Assembly: GCA_902776935.1 (NCBI GenBank)
Contig: CACYRS010000003.1
Coordinates: forward strand, 1 to 64,000
Source: an uncultured Prevotellaceae bacterium
GTDB taxonomy: Bacteria; Bacteroidota; Bacteroidia; Bacteroidales; Bacteroidaceae
Reading direction: 5' to 3'
DNA: 64,000 nucleotides
Both the position numbers and the translations under genes were made by a program. Under the pieces are notes generated by a model. It saw only the letters and a list, made by a program, of their open reading frames with translations. It did not search any database and was not told where the DNA came from. Positions 56,301 through 64,000 of this stretch are shown one piece after another; positions within the stretch are counted from its first letter, which is position 1; every line of letters starts with the position of its first letter.

Positions 56301-57007
56301 CCAACGGAGAGCGCGAGATGGCATATATGCTCTACCTCGCCGGCTTCGACGTGAAGGATGTGATGATGACCGACCTGATCAGTGGTCGCGAGACACTCGA
56401 AGAGGTGAACCTCATCGTCTTCTGCGGTGGATTCTCTAACTCCGACGTGCTTGGTTCAGCTAAGGGCTGGGCAGGAGCCTTCCTCTTCAATCCCAAGGCC
56501 AAGGAGGCGCTTGATAAGTTCTATGCCCGTAAGGACACCCTCTCACTGGGTATCTGTAACGGTTGTCAGCTGATGGTCGAGCTCGGCCTCACAGGTGCCA
56601 AGGGTGCCAAAATGCTGCACAACGACTCGCATAAGTTCGAGAGTGAGTTCATCTGTCTCGATATTCCTCAGAACAACAGCGTGATGTTCGGAAGCCTGAG
56701 CGGTTCGAAGCTGGGTCTCTGGGTAGCTCACGGAGAGGGTAAGTTCCATCTGCCCGAGGCAGAGAGCGCCTACAACGTGATTGCCAAATACAACTACGCC
56801 GGTTATCCCGCTAATCCTAACGGTTCTGACTATAATGTGGCAGGTATCTGCTCTGACGACGGTCGTCATCTCTGTATGATGCCTCACCTGGAGCGTGCCT
56901 TCTTCCCCTGGCAGAACGCCTGGTATCCCGCTGACCGCAAGAACGACGAGGTGACACCTTGGATCGAGGCCTTCGTCAATGCACGTAAGTGGATTGAGCA
57001 GCAATGA
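53303..57007 (+). CDS. purL: Phosphoribosylformylglycinamidine synthase (FGAM synthetase), single-chain type
   Basis: The protein is 1234 residues, the large form combining PurS-like, synthetase and glutaminase parts. In order: ATPase core with [45 protein letters not shown] (read in pieces) and [17 protein letters not shown]; second core with [16 protein letters not shown]; and a C-terminal glutamine amidotransferase with [15 protein letters not shown] (catalytic Cys) and the later His/Glu in MMPHLERAF. It makes FGAM from FGAR, ATP and glutamine in purine synthesis. Its stop overlaps the start of the chromate transporter gene (ATGA at 57004-57007). Confidence 0.96.
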   Translation: [1234 protein letters not shown]

Positions 57008-57546
57008 ACATCTACTGGGATTCATTTAAGACCTTCTTTAAGATTGGCATATTCACCCTTGGTGGTGGATATGCCATGATACCGTTGATAGAGGAAGAGG
57101 TGGTCAACAAGAAGCAGTGGGTATCAAAGGACGAGATGCTCGACCTGATAGCCGTTGCCCAGAGTTGTCCTGGCGTCTTTGCCATCAATATCGCCACCTT
57201 TATCGGTTATAAGCTGAAAAAGGAACGAGGAGCCATTGCGACAACCGTTGGCACTGCCCTACCCTCATTCCTTATTATCCTGGCTATCGCCATCTTCTTC
57301 AGTCAGTTTAAGGACAATCCCTACATAGCAGCCATTTTCCGAGGTATCCGTCCGGCCGTTGTAGCCCTTATCGCCGTTCCGACCTTTAATCTCGGTCGTA
57401 GGGCGAAGCTCAACCGTTACACCATCTGGATACCCGTCGTATGTGCACTCGCCATCTGGGCGTTAGGCGTTTCACCTATATATATAATACTGATTGCAGG
57501 TGTTGCCGGATATTTTTATGGGAAGGTAAGTAAAAAAGACATATGA
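57004..57546 (+). CDS. Chromate transporter ChrA-type, first half-size subunit
   Basis: The protein is 180 residues. FFKIGIFTLGGGYAMIPLIEEEVVNKK is the N-terminal signature of the CHR family (read in pieces). AVAQSCPGVFAINIATFIGYK and FRGIRPAVVALI follow. About five or six membrane helices are predicted. In the short-chain form two homologous half proteins are encoded side by side and work together, as here. Chromate efflux is the family's named role, but in anaerobes the natural substrate is unclear. It overlaps both neighbours by 4 bases. Confidence 0.88.
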   Translation: MNIYWDSFKTFFKIGIFTLGGGYAMIPLIEEEVVNKKQWVSKDEMLDLIAVAQSCPGVFAINIATFIGYKLKKERGAIATTVGTALPSFLIILAIAIFFSQFKDNPYIAAIFRGIRPAVVALIAVPTFNLGRRAKLNRYTIWIPVVCALAIWALGVSPIYIILIAGVAGYFYGKVSKKDI

Positions 57547-58115
57547 TATACCTCAGTTTGTTTTTTACGTTTTTTAAAATCGGTCTTTTCGGCTTTGGTG
57601 GAGGCTATGGCATGCTCTCTCTGATTCAGCACGAGACGGTGGAGAGTAATCACTGGCTCTCGACAGCCGAGTTTACCGACATCGTGGCTATCTCTCAGAT
57701 GACTCCTGGTCCTATCGGCATCAACTCTGCCACCTATTGCGGCTATACCGCCATCCACAATGCCGGCTATGGCCACCTGATGGCGACGCTGGGTTCTGCC
57801 ACAGCCACCTTCGCCCTGGTATTACCGTCACTGATACTGATGATACTCATCTCCAAGATGTTCATGAAGTACATGAACACCCACTTGGTACAGTCAGTCT
57901 TCACCGGTCTGCGCCCTGCGGTGGTAGGTCTTCTTGCAGCCGCCACCCTCCTACTCTGCAACAAGGAGAACTTCTCCACCCCATACGATAATCCCTGGCA
58001 GTTCTTTATCAGCTGTGCCCTTCTCATCGCCACCGCCTTCGGCACCGGCTACCTAAAGATCAATCCCATCAAGATGATCTGTTTCGCCGGCTTCGCCGGA
58101 CTACTGCTGCTATGA
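57543..58115 (+). CDS. Chromate transporter ChrA-type, second half-size subunit
   Basis: The protein is 190 residues. FFKIGLFGFGGGYGMLSLI, ISQMTPGPIGINSATYCGY and FTGLRPAVVGLLAAATLLL are the CHR-family blocks, homologous to the preceding gene. The ATGA overlap shows translational coupling. Together the two give the full transporter. The sequence is complete, with no sign that one long gene was split by a frameshift. Confidence 0.88.
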   Translation: MIYLSLFFTFFKIGLFGFGGGYGMLSLIQHETVESNHWLSTAEFTDIVAISQMTPGPIGINSATYCGYTAIHNAGYGHLMATLGSATATFALVLPSLILMILISKMFMKYMNTHLVQSVFTGLRPAVVGLLAAATLLLCNKENFSTPYDNPWQFFISCALLIATAFGTGYLKINPIKMICFAGFAGLLLL

Positions 58116-58150
58116 CAATTATAATGAATTTATAATTATATTAACATATT

Positions 58151-59092
58151 ATGAAAAGGATTCTTGTAACTGGCGGAGCAGGATTTATTGGCTCCCATTT
58201 GTGTGAACGACTGGTGAACGAAGGTCACGATGTAATCTGCCTCGACAACTATTACAGCGGTTCGAAAGAGAATATCTGGCATCTGATAGGTAAGCCGAAT
58301 TTCGAGATGGTACGCCACGATGTCTGCAACCCCTATTGGGCTGAGGTCGACGAGATCTACAATCTGGCATGTCCGGCATCGCCCATCTATTACCAGACAG
58401 ACCCCATACAAACCACAAAGACATCCATCTTCGGAGCATACCACATGTTGGGTCTGGCCCGTCGTACCAAGGCAAAGATTCTGCAGTCGTCGACCAGTGA
58501 GGTCTATGGCGACCCTGCCATTCATCCCCAGCCCGAGAGCTATTGGGGCAATGTTAACCCCATCGGTCTGCGTTCCTGCTATGATGAAGGCAAGCGTTGT
58601 GCAGAGACCCTGTTCTTCGACTATCACCGTCTGCACGGCATCCGCACTAAGGTCATCCGTATCTTCAACACCTACGGTCCCCGTATGGCTGTCAGCGATG
58701 GTCGCGTGGTTTCCAACTTCGTTGTCCAGGCCTTGCGCGGTGAAGACATCACCATCTATGGCGACGGCCAGCAGACACGTTCGTTCCAATATGTGAGCGA
58801 TCTTATCGAGGGCATGCTGCGGATGATGGACACCGATGATTCGTTTACCGGTCCTGTTAATCTGGGTAACCCAGGTGAGTTCACCATGCTGGAGCTCGCC
58901 GAGAAGGTCATCCAGAAAATCGGAGGAAAGAGCAAGATAGTATTCCGTCCACTTCCGAGCGACGATCCCAAGATGCGTAAGCCCGATATCACATTGGCAA
59001 AACAGCAGTTAGGTTGGGAGCCAAAGGTCAAGCTCGATGAAGGCCTTGATCACATCATCGCCTACTTCCGTCAATATCTGAAAACGAGTTGA
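58151..59092 (+). CDS. uxs: UDP-glucuronate decarboxylase (UDP-xylose synthase), SDR family
   Basis: The protein is 313 residues. The Rossmann motif [12 protein letters not shown] is at the start, then [12 protein letters not shown]. The catalytic residues are Ser/Thr in SSTSEVYGD and YxxxK in [23 protein letters not shown] and [13 protein letters not shown] are typical of UXS enzymes. It converts UDP-glucuronate to UDP-xylose for cell-surface glycans. It sits between the chromate transporter and a terminator, so it is probably not part of the SusC locus downstream. Confidence 0.92.
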   Translation: MKRILVTGGAGFIGSHLCERLVNEGHDVICLDNYYSGSKENIWHLIGKPNFEMVRHDVCNPYWAEVDEIYNLACPASPIYYQTDPIQTTKTSIFGAYHMLGLARRTKAKILQSSTSEVYGDPAIHPQPESYWGNVNPIGLRSCYDEGKRCAETLFFDYHRLHGIRTKVIRIFNTYGPRMAVSDGRVVSNFVVQALRGEDITIYGDGQQTRSFQYVSDLIEGMLRMMDTDDSFTGPVNLGNPGEFTMLELAEKVIQKIGGKSKIVFRPLPSDDPKMRKPDITLAKQQLGWEPKVKLDEGLDHIIAYFRQYLKTS

Positions 59093-59139
59093 TTTTGTAA
59101 ATAACAAATCATAAATGTACTTTTTACACTTCTATATAC

Positions 59140-59163
59140 AGTCCACTCTTTAGGTAGTGGACT
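59140..59163 (+). terminator. Intrinsic terminator after the UDP-xylose synthase gene
   Basis: AGTCCACT (59140-59147) pairs with AGTGGACT (59156-59163) around an 8-base loop, followed by TTATTTGTT. Confidence 0.75.
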
Positions 59164-59264
59164 TTATTTGTTAACACGCTCATTATCAACCAAATCCCAA
59201 CCTTATTATTTCTATATTATCCACTTTTGCAACTAACCTCTGAAAAACACAACTCAATTTTATA

Positions 59265-59313
59265 TAATTTTGCATCAGAAATGAGAGCCCCGGACTCTCC
59301 TACCTTTCGAGGT
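59265..59313 (+). promoter_or_regulatory. Promoter and two-hairpin leader of the second SusC/SusD locus
   Basis: TAATTTTG (59265-59272) fits the -7 consensus; no good upstream box is seen. The leader then has GAGAG/CTCTC around a 7-base loop (59283-59299) and ACCT-TTCG-AGGT (59302-59313), a stem with a stable UUCG tetraloop. The remaining leader to ATG 59355 is AT-rich. Confidence 0.5.
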
Positions 59314-59354
59314 TAATTCTAACAAATAATATTTTTACAATTTAACTAACAAGT

Positions 59355-62300
59355 ATGAAAAAAAGCAGGTATCTACTGTTGTTTTTGACACTTATGTTGT
59401 CAATGGCTACAAACGCCCAAGGACTTTTGGGAACTGTTACAGACGATCAGGGGGAGCCCGTAATCGGAGCTTCCGTTGTCGAGAAAGGTAACCCTCAGAA
59501 CGGTACTATCACCGACTTCGATGGTAATTTCACCATCAAGGTGAGCGAGGGTACACCTATTATTATTAGTTATATTGGCTATCTCTCTCAGGAGGTGAAA
59601 GCCAGTGCAAACATGAAAGTGGTGATGAAGGAAGACGCTCAGACACTGCAGGATGTAGTCGTTATCGGCTATGGTGTTCAGAAGAAGAGTGTTGTCACCG
59701 CATCTATCGCAAAGGTCTCTGCCGATGATCTTGAAGGCAAGACCCGTCTGCGCGCTGAGGATGCCCTGAAGGGTATGGCTGCAGGTGTCAACGTAACCTC
59801 TGCCTCTGGTCAGCCTGGTGCAAAGTCCATGATTCGTATCCGTGGTATCGGAACCATCAACGACTCTAATCCTCTTTATATTATTGACGGTATGCCTACC
59901 GACCAGAATGGTATGGAGAGCGTTAACCCCAGCGACATCGAGAGTATCGAAGTTCTTAAGGACGCTGCCTCTGGTGCCATCTATGGTGCCCGTGCCGCCA
60001 ATGGTGTTATCCTCGTAACTACCAAGAAAGGTAAGTTGGGAAAGGCCTCTATCAACTACAACTTCAGTTACGGCTGGCAGAGTGCCTGGAAGAAGCGCGA
60101 CGTAACAGGAGCAACCGATTATGCTATCCTACAGAACGAGCGTGCTGTCCAGACAGGTCAGCCACCTCTCTACGCTGACCCATACAAGCTTACAGATGCC
60201 AATGGTGATGCCATCACAGGTTTCGGCACCAACTGGCAGGACCTTCTTTTCAACGACAACGCTCCCATCGTACAACACGATATAAGTATCAGCGGTGCAT
60301 CTGAGAAGGTCAACTACTACCTCTCACTGGGTTACTTCACCCAGGATGGTATCATTGGTGGTAACTACGGACAGTCAAACTACGATCGTCTGACCATCCG
60401 TTCAAACAATCAGTTCAACCTATTCGACGACTCTAAGGAGCGTAATTTCCTTAACAAGCTCGATTTAGGTGCAAACCTGTCATACATGCGCGTTCACAAC
60501 ACTGGTATCGAGGCAAACTCCACTTGGGGTTCACCCCTTGGCTCAGCCCTCTATCTGGCTCCCACCCTGCCTGTTACCCTGAAAGGCAATATGGGACAGA
60601 AAATGATAGACCGCTATGCTGCCTACGACCTCTACACAGATGCTAATGGCGACCCATATACAATTCCTAACTTCGTCGGCTCCTATCAGGAGCAGAACAA
60701 CCCTATTGCAATGATGCAGGGCAATCCTAACAAGAACTGGAGCCACAAGTTCATGCCTAAGTTCTCTATCGACTTGCAGATTTGGGACGAATTGAAGTAT
60801 CACTTCACTTATAGCGCGGAGCTCTCATTCTGGGGTTATGATGCTGCCACTCTGAAAAAATACTATCTCTCTGGCAACAACAATGCCGACCACACTTCAG
60901 CTACATCATATAAGGGTAACAACACAACCTGGCAGGTTGAAAACACCCTTACCTACGATAAGACATTCGGCAAGCACACCATAGGTGTAGTTCTTGGACA
61001 GTCGGCCCTGAAGTTCAAGGGCGACGAGCTGGGAGGTTCTCACTGGAATCTTGTCAACACCGACAAACCATCCATCAATTACACCACTGGTGGCGATCTG
61101 GAACTCTCTACCGATGCCGATGGTAAGGTAACCGGAGCCAAGAGTCTTGTTGGTGCCTGGGGTGGTCCTTATGTAGAGCATCGCTTAAGCTCACTCTTCG
61201 CTCGTTTCAGCTATAACTATGACGAGAAGTACATGATTCAGGCTACTATCCGTAGGGATGGTTCAAGCCGCTTCGGTTCTAACAACAAGTACGGAACATT
61301 CCCCTCTGTCTCTATCGGATGGAACATCATGAACGAGAACTTTATGAAGGACACCCGTGACTGGCTCACCAACCTTAAGTTCCGCGCCAGCTGGGGTAAG
61401 AACGGTAACGACAACATCGGTGACTTCGCCTATACCACGCTGACAGCACTGGGCGGCACCAGTAACAATTACTTCGGACGTACTGCCACCATGGTCTATG
61501 GTTCAAAAGCAAACCGTCTTTCAAATGAAGACCTCAAGTGGGAGGAGAGTGAGCAGACCGACTTCGGACTCGATTTCGGTTTCTGGAACAACAAACTGAC
61601 CTTCTCTGTCGACTACTATATCAAGAAGACCAATGGTATGATTATCGAGATGCCTATTCCAAGTTACGTTGGTGAGGCTCGCCCACTGGCAAACGTTGGA
61701 GATATGGAAAACAAAGGTGTTGAGTTTGAACTGGGATATAAGTTCAATATCGCTGATGCAAACTTTGCAATCAAGGGCAATGCTTCTTACCTGAAGAACG
61801 AACTGAAGAATCTTGGTAACGATACTGGTTTCCTGAACTATGGCATCAGCCAGTTCAGCGATGGTGGTACACGTGCCGAGAACGGCCAGCCCTTCCCATT
61901 CTTCTATGGCTACCGTACCGACGGTATCATCCAGAATGCCGCCGAAGCAGCAGAATACAATGCCAAGTATGGCACAAACAAACAGCCAGGCGACTTCCGT
62001 TTCGTGGATATGAACGGTGACGGCAAGATCAACTCAGATGACCGTACAAATATCGGTAACGGTGTACCCACATGGACCTTCGGTCTGAACCTCGACGCAG
62101 AGTGGAAAGGCTTCGACCTTAGCCTCTTCTTCCAGGGAGTCAGCGGTGCTGACGTCTTCGATGCCACCTATCGTCAGGACATCGCATCAGGTAACTATCC
62201 AACCTGGGTGCTCCAACGCTGGACAGGTGAGGGAACCTCAAATAGTGTTCCGACCCTGGGTAAGTCTGAAAACTGGGTTTGCAGCGACATGTATATCCAA

Positions 62301-62540
62301 GACGGCAGCTATCTCCGTCTGAAGAACATCACACTCGGATATACTCTGCCCCGCAACCTGACCAAGAAGGTCAACATCAGCCGTCTGCGCATCTATGCCC
62401 GTGCTGAGAATCTCTTCACCTGGACCAAATACTGGGGCTTCGATCCAGAAATCGGTTCTGGCTCAACCTCTCTGGGTGTCGACTATGGTGTTTATCCACA
62501 GGCCCGTACTTATACCCTTGGTTTCAATATTTCACTCTAA
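59355..62540 (+). CDS. SusC-like TonB-dependent transporter
   Basis: The protein is 1061 residues with a signal peptide (MATNAQG). A CarboxypepD_reg-like domain (GTVTDDQGEPVIGASVVEKG), the TonB-box region VVVIGYG, the plug (PLYIIDGMPTDQNG; AIYGARAANGVILVTTKKG) and a barrel ending TLGFNISL follow. It is intact. The substrate is unknown because no glycoside hydrolase or regulator of this locus falls in the window. It does not carry the CTTTGCAAAG promoter of the xylan operon, so it is probably regulated separately. Confidence 0.92.
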   Translation: MKKSRYLLLFLTLMLSMATNAQGLLGTVTDDQGEPVIGASVVEKGNPQNGTITDFDGNFTIKVSEGTPIIISYIGYLSQEVKASANMKVVMKEDAQTLQDVVVIGYGVQKKSVVTASIAKVSADDLEGKTRLRAEDALKGMAAGVNVTSASGQPGAKSMIRIRGIGTINDSNPLYIIDGMPTDQNGMESVNPSDIESIEVLKDAASGAIYGARAANGVILVTTKKGKLGKASINYNFSYGWQSAWKKRDVTGATDYAILQNERAVQTGQPPLYADPYKLTDANGDAITGFGTNWQDLLFNDNAPIVQHDISISGASEKVNYYLSLGYFTQDGIIGGNYGQSNYDRLTIRSNNQFNLFDDSKERNFLNKLDLGANLSYMRVHNTGIEANSTWGSPLGSALYLAPTLPVTLKGNMGQKMIDRYAAYDLYTDANGDPYTIPNFVGSYQEQNNPIAMMQGNPNKNWSHKFMPKFSIDLQIWDELKYHFTYSAELSFWGYDAATLKKYYLSGNNNADHTSATSYKGNNTTWQVENTLTYDKTFGKHTIGVVLGQSALKFKGDELGGSHWNLVNTDKPSINYTTGGDLELSTDADGKVTGAKSLVGAWGGPYVEHRLSSLFARFSYNYDEKYMIQATIRRDGSSRFGSNNKYGTFPSVSIGWNIMNENFMKDTRDWLTNLKFRASWGKNGNDNIGDFAYTTLTALGGTSNNYFGRTATMVYGSKANRLSNEDLKWEESEQTDFGLDFGFWNNKLTFSVDYYIKKTNGMIIEMPIPSYVGEARPLANVGDMENKGVEFELGYKFNIADANFAIKGNASYLKNELKNLGNDTGFLNYGISQFSDGGTRAENGQPFPFFYGYRTDGIIQNAAEAAEYNAKYGTNKQPGDFRFVDMNGDGKINSDDRTNIGNGVPTWTFGLNLDAEWKGFDLSLFFQGVSGADVFDATYRQDIASGNYPTWVLQRWTGEGTSNSVPTLGKSENWVCSDMYIQDGSYLRLKNITLGYTLPRNLTKKVNISRLRIYARAENLFTWTKYWGFDPEIGSGSTSLGVDYGVYPQARTYTLGFNISL

Positions 62541-62561
62541 TCACATAACAGAATATACAAT

Positions 62562-64000
62562 ATGAACAAGCATATTTCAATCATAGCAGGCTTCTGCGCA
62601 GCAGCTCTCACGCTGGCATCCTGCAGCGACGATTTCCTGGAGGTGAAGAATCCTACTGGTGAGCCTCTGGAGGAATACTATACAACTGAGGAGACCCTCA
62701 ACGAGGCTCTTACCTCTGCCTATGCTCCTCTCCACTGGCCCGACTGGGACGGTACAGCCTACAACGACCTCACTGTAGACGGTGAGATTATGGGCGACGA
62801 CTTCTGGGTAGGAGGCTCTAACGCCACCGACAATGAGCACTGGCACAAACTCTTCAACTTCGAAGGTAACGGCAACCAGACCCTTGCCACTCTCTGGGGT
62901 GACTTCTACAGCGGTATCAAGCGTTGCAACGATGCTATCAAGTACTCCTCATGGCCAGGCAAAGCCAGCGACAGTTTCCGCAAGTCAATGCTGATGCAGG
63001 CTCGTCTTCTCCGCGTTTACTATTACAATATCCTGTGGCACTACTACGGCAACGTGCCTTTCTATCTTGAGAATCTCTCACTGCCTTATACTGCTCCTCA
63101 GCTGACAGCCGACGAGATCTATAATAAACTGTTGCCCGAACTGGAGGAGATCATCGCCTCTAACGTGCTCCCAATGCGTTGGGAAGCAGGTGAGAGTGGT
63201 CGTGTATCTCAGGCCTTCGCCTATATGCTCTATGCTGAGATGGTGATGTATCAGAATGACTCACAGCGCTATCCGCAGGCTCTCTCATACATGAAGCAGA
63301 TTATCAACGACAGCAACTACTCTCTCAATCCCGACTTTGCAGACCTCTGGTCTGAGAATGGCGAGTGGTGCTCTGAGAGCATCTTTGAGATCAATTACAA
63401 CGACGATCAGGCACAGCGCGACTGGGGTACCTCTACTTCTGCTGGCGGTACTGTATTCCCCACCCTCTGCTCTCCTAACGGCTGGGGCGGCGGCGATGGC
63501 TGGGACGGCGGTAACGACGGCTGGGGTTTCCTGCCATGTAAGGTTGAGACTTACAACATGTATGCCGAGAACGACAAGCGCCGCGATGTCACCATCTGGG
63601 ACGTACGGGCATACACTTACACAGAGCGTTATCAGGACACCCACCTCTGGCACGGCAAATATCGTCCACAGTCAGAAAACAACAAGGACTGTCCTACCTC
63701 AAAGAACCTGAACTACAATAACAACAAACGCATCTACCGTTACGCAGAGACCCTGCTTAATGCTGCAGAACTGTTGTTGCAGACAGGCGGCAACACGTCT
63801 GAGGCAGCAGGCTATGTTAATGAGGTCCGTGCACGTGCAGGACTTGCTGCACTTAATGGTGTAACCATCGATGATATTTACACTGAGCGTCACCTCGAAT
63901 TCTGTGGTGAGGGTAAGCGTTACTTCGACCTGGTACGTGCCGAGGGCATCTCTGGTGCCACACAGAAGGCTTCTACCGTTCTTGTTCCCGACACATACGG
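62562..64000 (+). CDS. SusD-like glycan-binding lipoprotein (3' end outside window)
   Basis: The first 479 residues are present. MNKHISIIAGFCAAALTLASC gives a lipobox with Cys21. SusD blocks follow: DDFLEVKNPTGEPLEEYYTT, RLLRVYYYNILWHYYGNVPF, YRYAETLLNAAELLLQTGG, VNEVRARAGLAAL and RHLEFCGEGKRYFDLVRAEG. The last is close to the usual C-terminus, so only a short piece is missing. A Trp/Gly/Asp-rich stretch (NGWGGGDGWDGGNDGWG) around residues 307-323 is unusual and could be a ligand-binding or calcium-binding loop. It partners the SusC gene ending 21 bases upstream. Confidence 0.9.
   Translation, partial: MNKHISIIAGFCAAALTLASCSDDFLEVKNPTGEPLEEYYTTEETLNEALTSAYAPLHWPDWDGTAYNDLTVDGEIMGDDFWVGGSNATDNEHWHKLFNFEGNGNQTLATLWGDFYSGIKRCNDAIKYSSWPGKASDSFRKSMLMQARLLRVYYYNILWHYYGNVPFYLENLSLPYTAPQLTADEIYNKLLPELEEIIASNVLPMRWEAGESGRVSQAFAYMLYAEMVMYQNDSQRYPQALSYMKQIINDSNYSLNPDFADLWSENGEWCSESIFEINYNDDQAQRDWGTSTSAGGTVFPTLCSPNGWGGGDGWDGGNDGWGFLPCKVETYNMYAENDKRRDVTIWDVRAYTYTERYQDTHLWHGKYRPQSENNKDCPTSKNLNYNNNKRIYRYAETLLNAAELLLQTGGNTSEAAGYVNEVRARAGLAALNGVTIDDIYTERHLEFCGEGKRYFDLVRAEGISGATQKASTVLVPDTY

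Noticed and set aside
57004..58115. Possible frameshifted full-length chromate transporter
   Set aside because: Each half has its own family N-terminal block and the ATGA overlap is normal for the two-gene short-chain form.
58136..58789. 217-codon minus-strand frame opposite the UDP-xylose synthase gene
   Set aside because: It is antisense to a complete, well-conserved SDR enzyme, and its translation shows no domain.

Overview
The window reads as chromosomal DNA from an anaerobic, glycan-degrading member of the Bacteroidales, most likely a Prevotella-type gut or rumen bacterium. The evidence is SusC/SusD pairs, a one-protein hybrid two-component regulator, class III (oxygen-sensitive) ribonucleotide reductase, lipoprotein-rich gene content, and promoters of the Bacteroidetes form TAnnTTTG (-7) with TTG or TTTG about 20 bases upstream. 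No tRNA, rRNA, CRISPR array, insertion sequence or phage gene was seen.

Layout. 1-324: the tail of a protein with a chitobiase-C-terminal-like repeat domain, then a 33-codon smalltalk-type peptide and a strong terminator. 359-2569 (-): a two-domain esterase (CE6-like plus CE1-like) predicted to strip acetyl and feruloyl groups from xylan. 2809-6195 (+): a compact operon of an SPFH membrane protein, an Arc-like ribbon-helix-helix protein, three small membrane proteins and a secreted alpha/beta hydrolase. 6211-9394 (-): a histidine phosphatase and a GH97 glycosidase. 9591-12934 (+): FucP-like sugar permease, aldo/keto reductase and zinc alcohol dehydrogenase. 12935-16603 (-): an esterase-GH97 fusion and an amidohydrolase/lactonase. 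The last two groups look like one locus for cleaving alpha-linked sugars and oxidising a deoxy- or L-sugar (fucose or galactose type) through a lactone. 16731-20009 (+): two sensor kinases in tandem, the first lacking both the phospho-accepting histidine and the ATPase domain. 19987-22567 (-): nrdD-nrdG. 22777-31253 (-): a five-gene operon of unknown function holding two copies of a pair (PD40 propeller lipoprotein with a CxxCH haem-attachment motif, plus a multi-pass membrane protein) around a DUF3857-type protein.

31450-49641 is the centrepiece. It is a xylan utilisation locus in the order of the described Prevotella/Bacteroides Xus system: SusC, SusD, SusC, SusD, an outer lipoprotein and a GH10 xylanase whose catalytic domain is split by inserted carbohydrate-binding modules. 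A divergent hybrid two-component regulator lies upstream. The esterase gene at 359-2569 and the xus operon, 43 kb apart, share the promoter layout CTTTGCAAAG - 20 bp - TACCTTTG, which suggests that they belong to one regulon.

49644-59092 is mostly housekeeping: polyprenyl synthetase (-), then (+) M1 aminopeptidase, PurL, two half-size chromate transporters and UDP-glucuronate decarboxylase. 59355-64000 (+) opens another SusC/SusD locus that runs off the end of the window.

Functions were assigned by reading motifs and domain order by eye. No database search was run, and all regulatory assignments are predictions.
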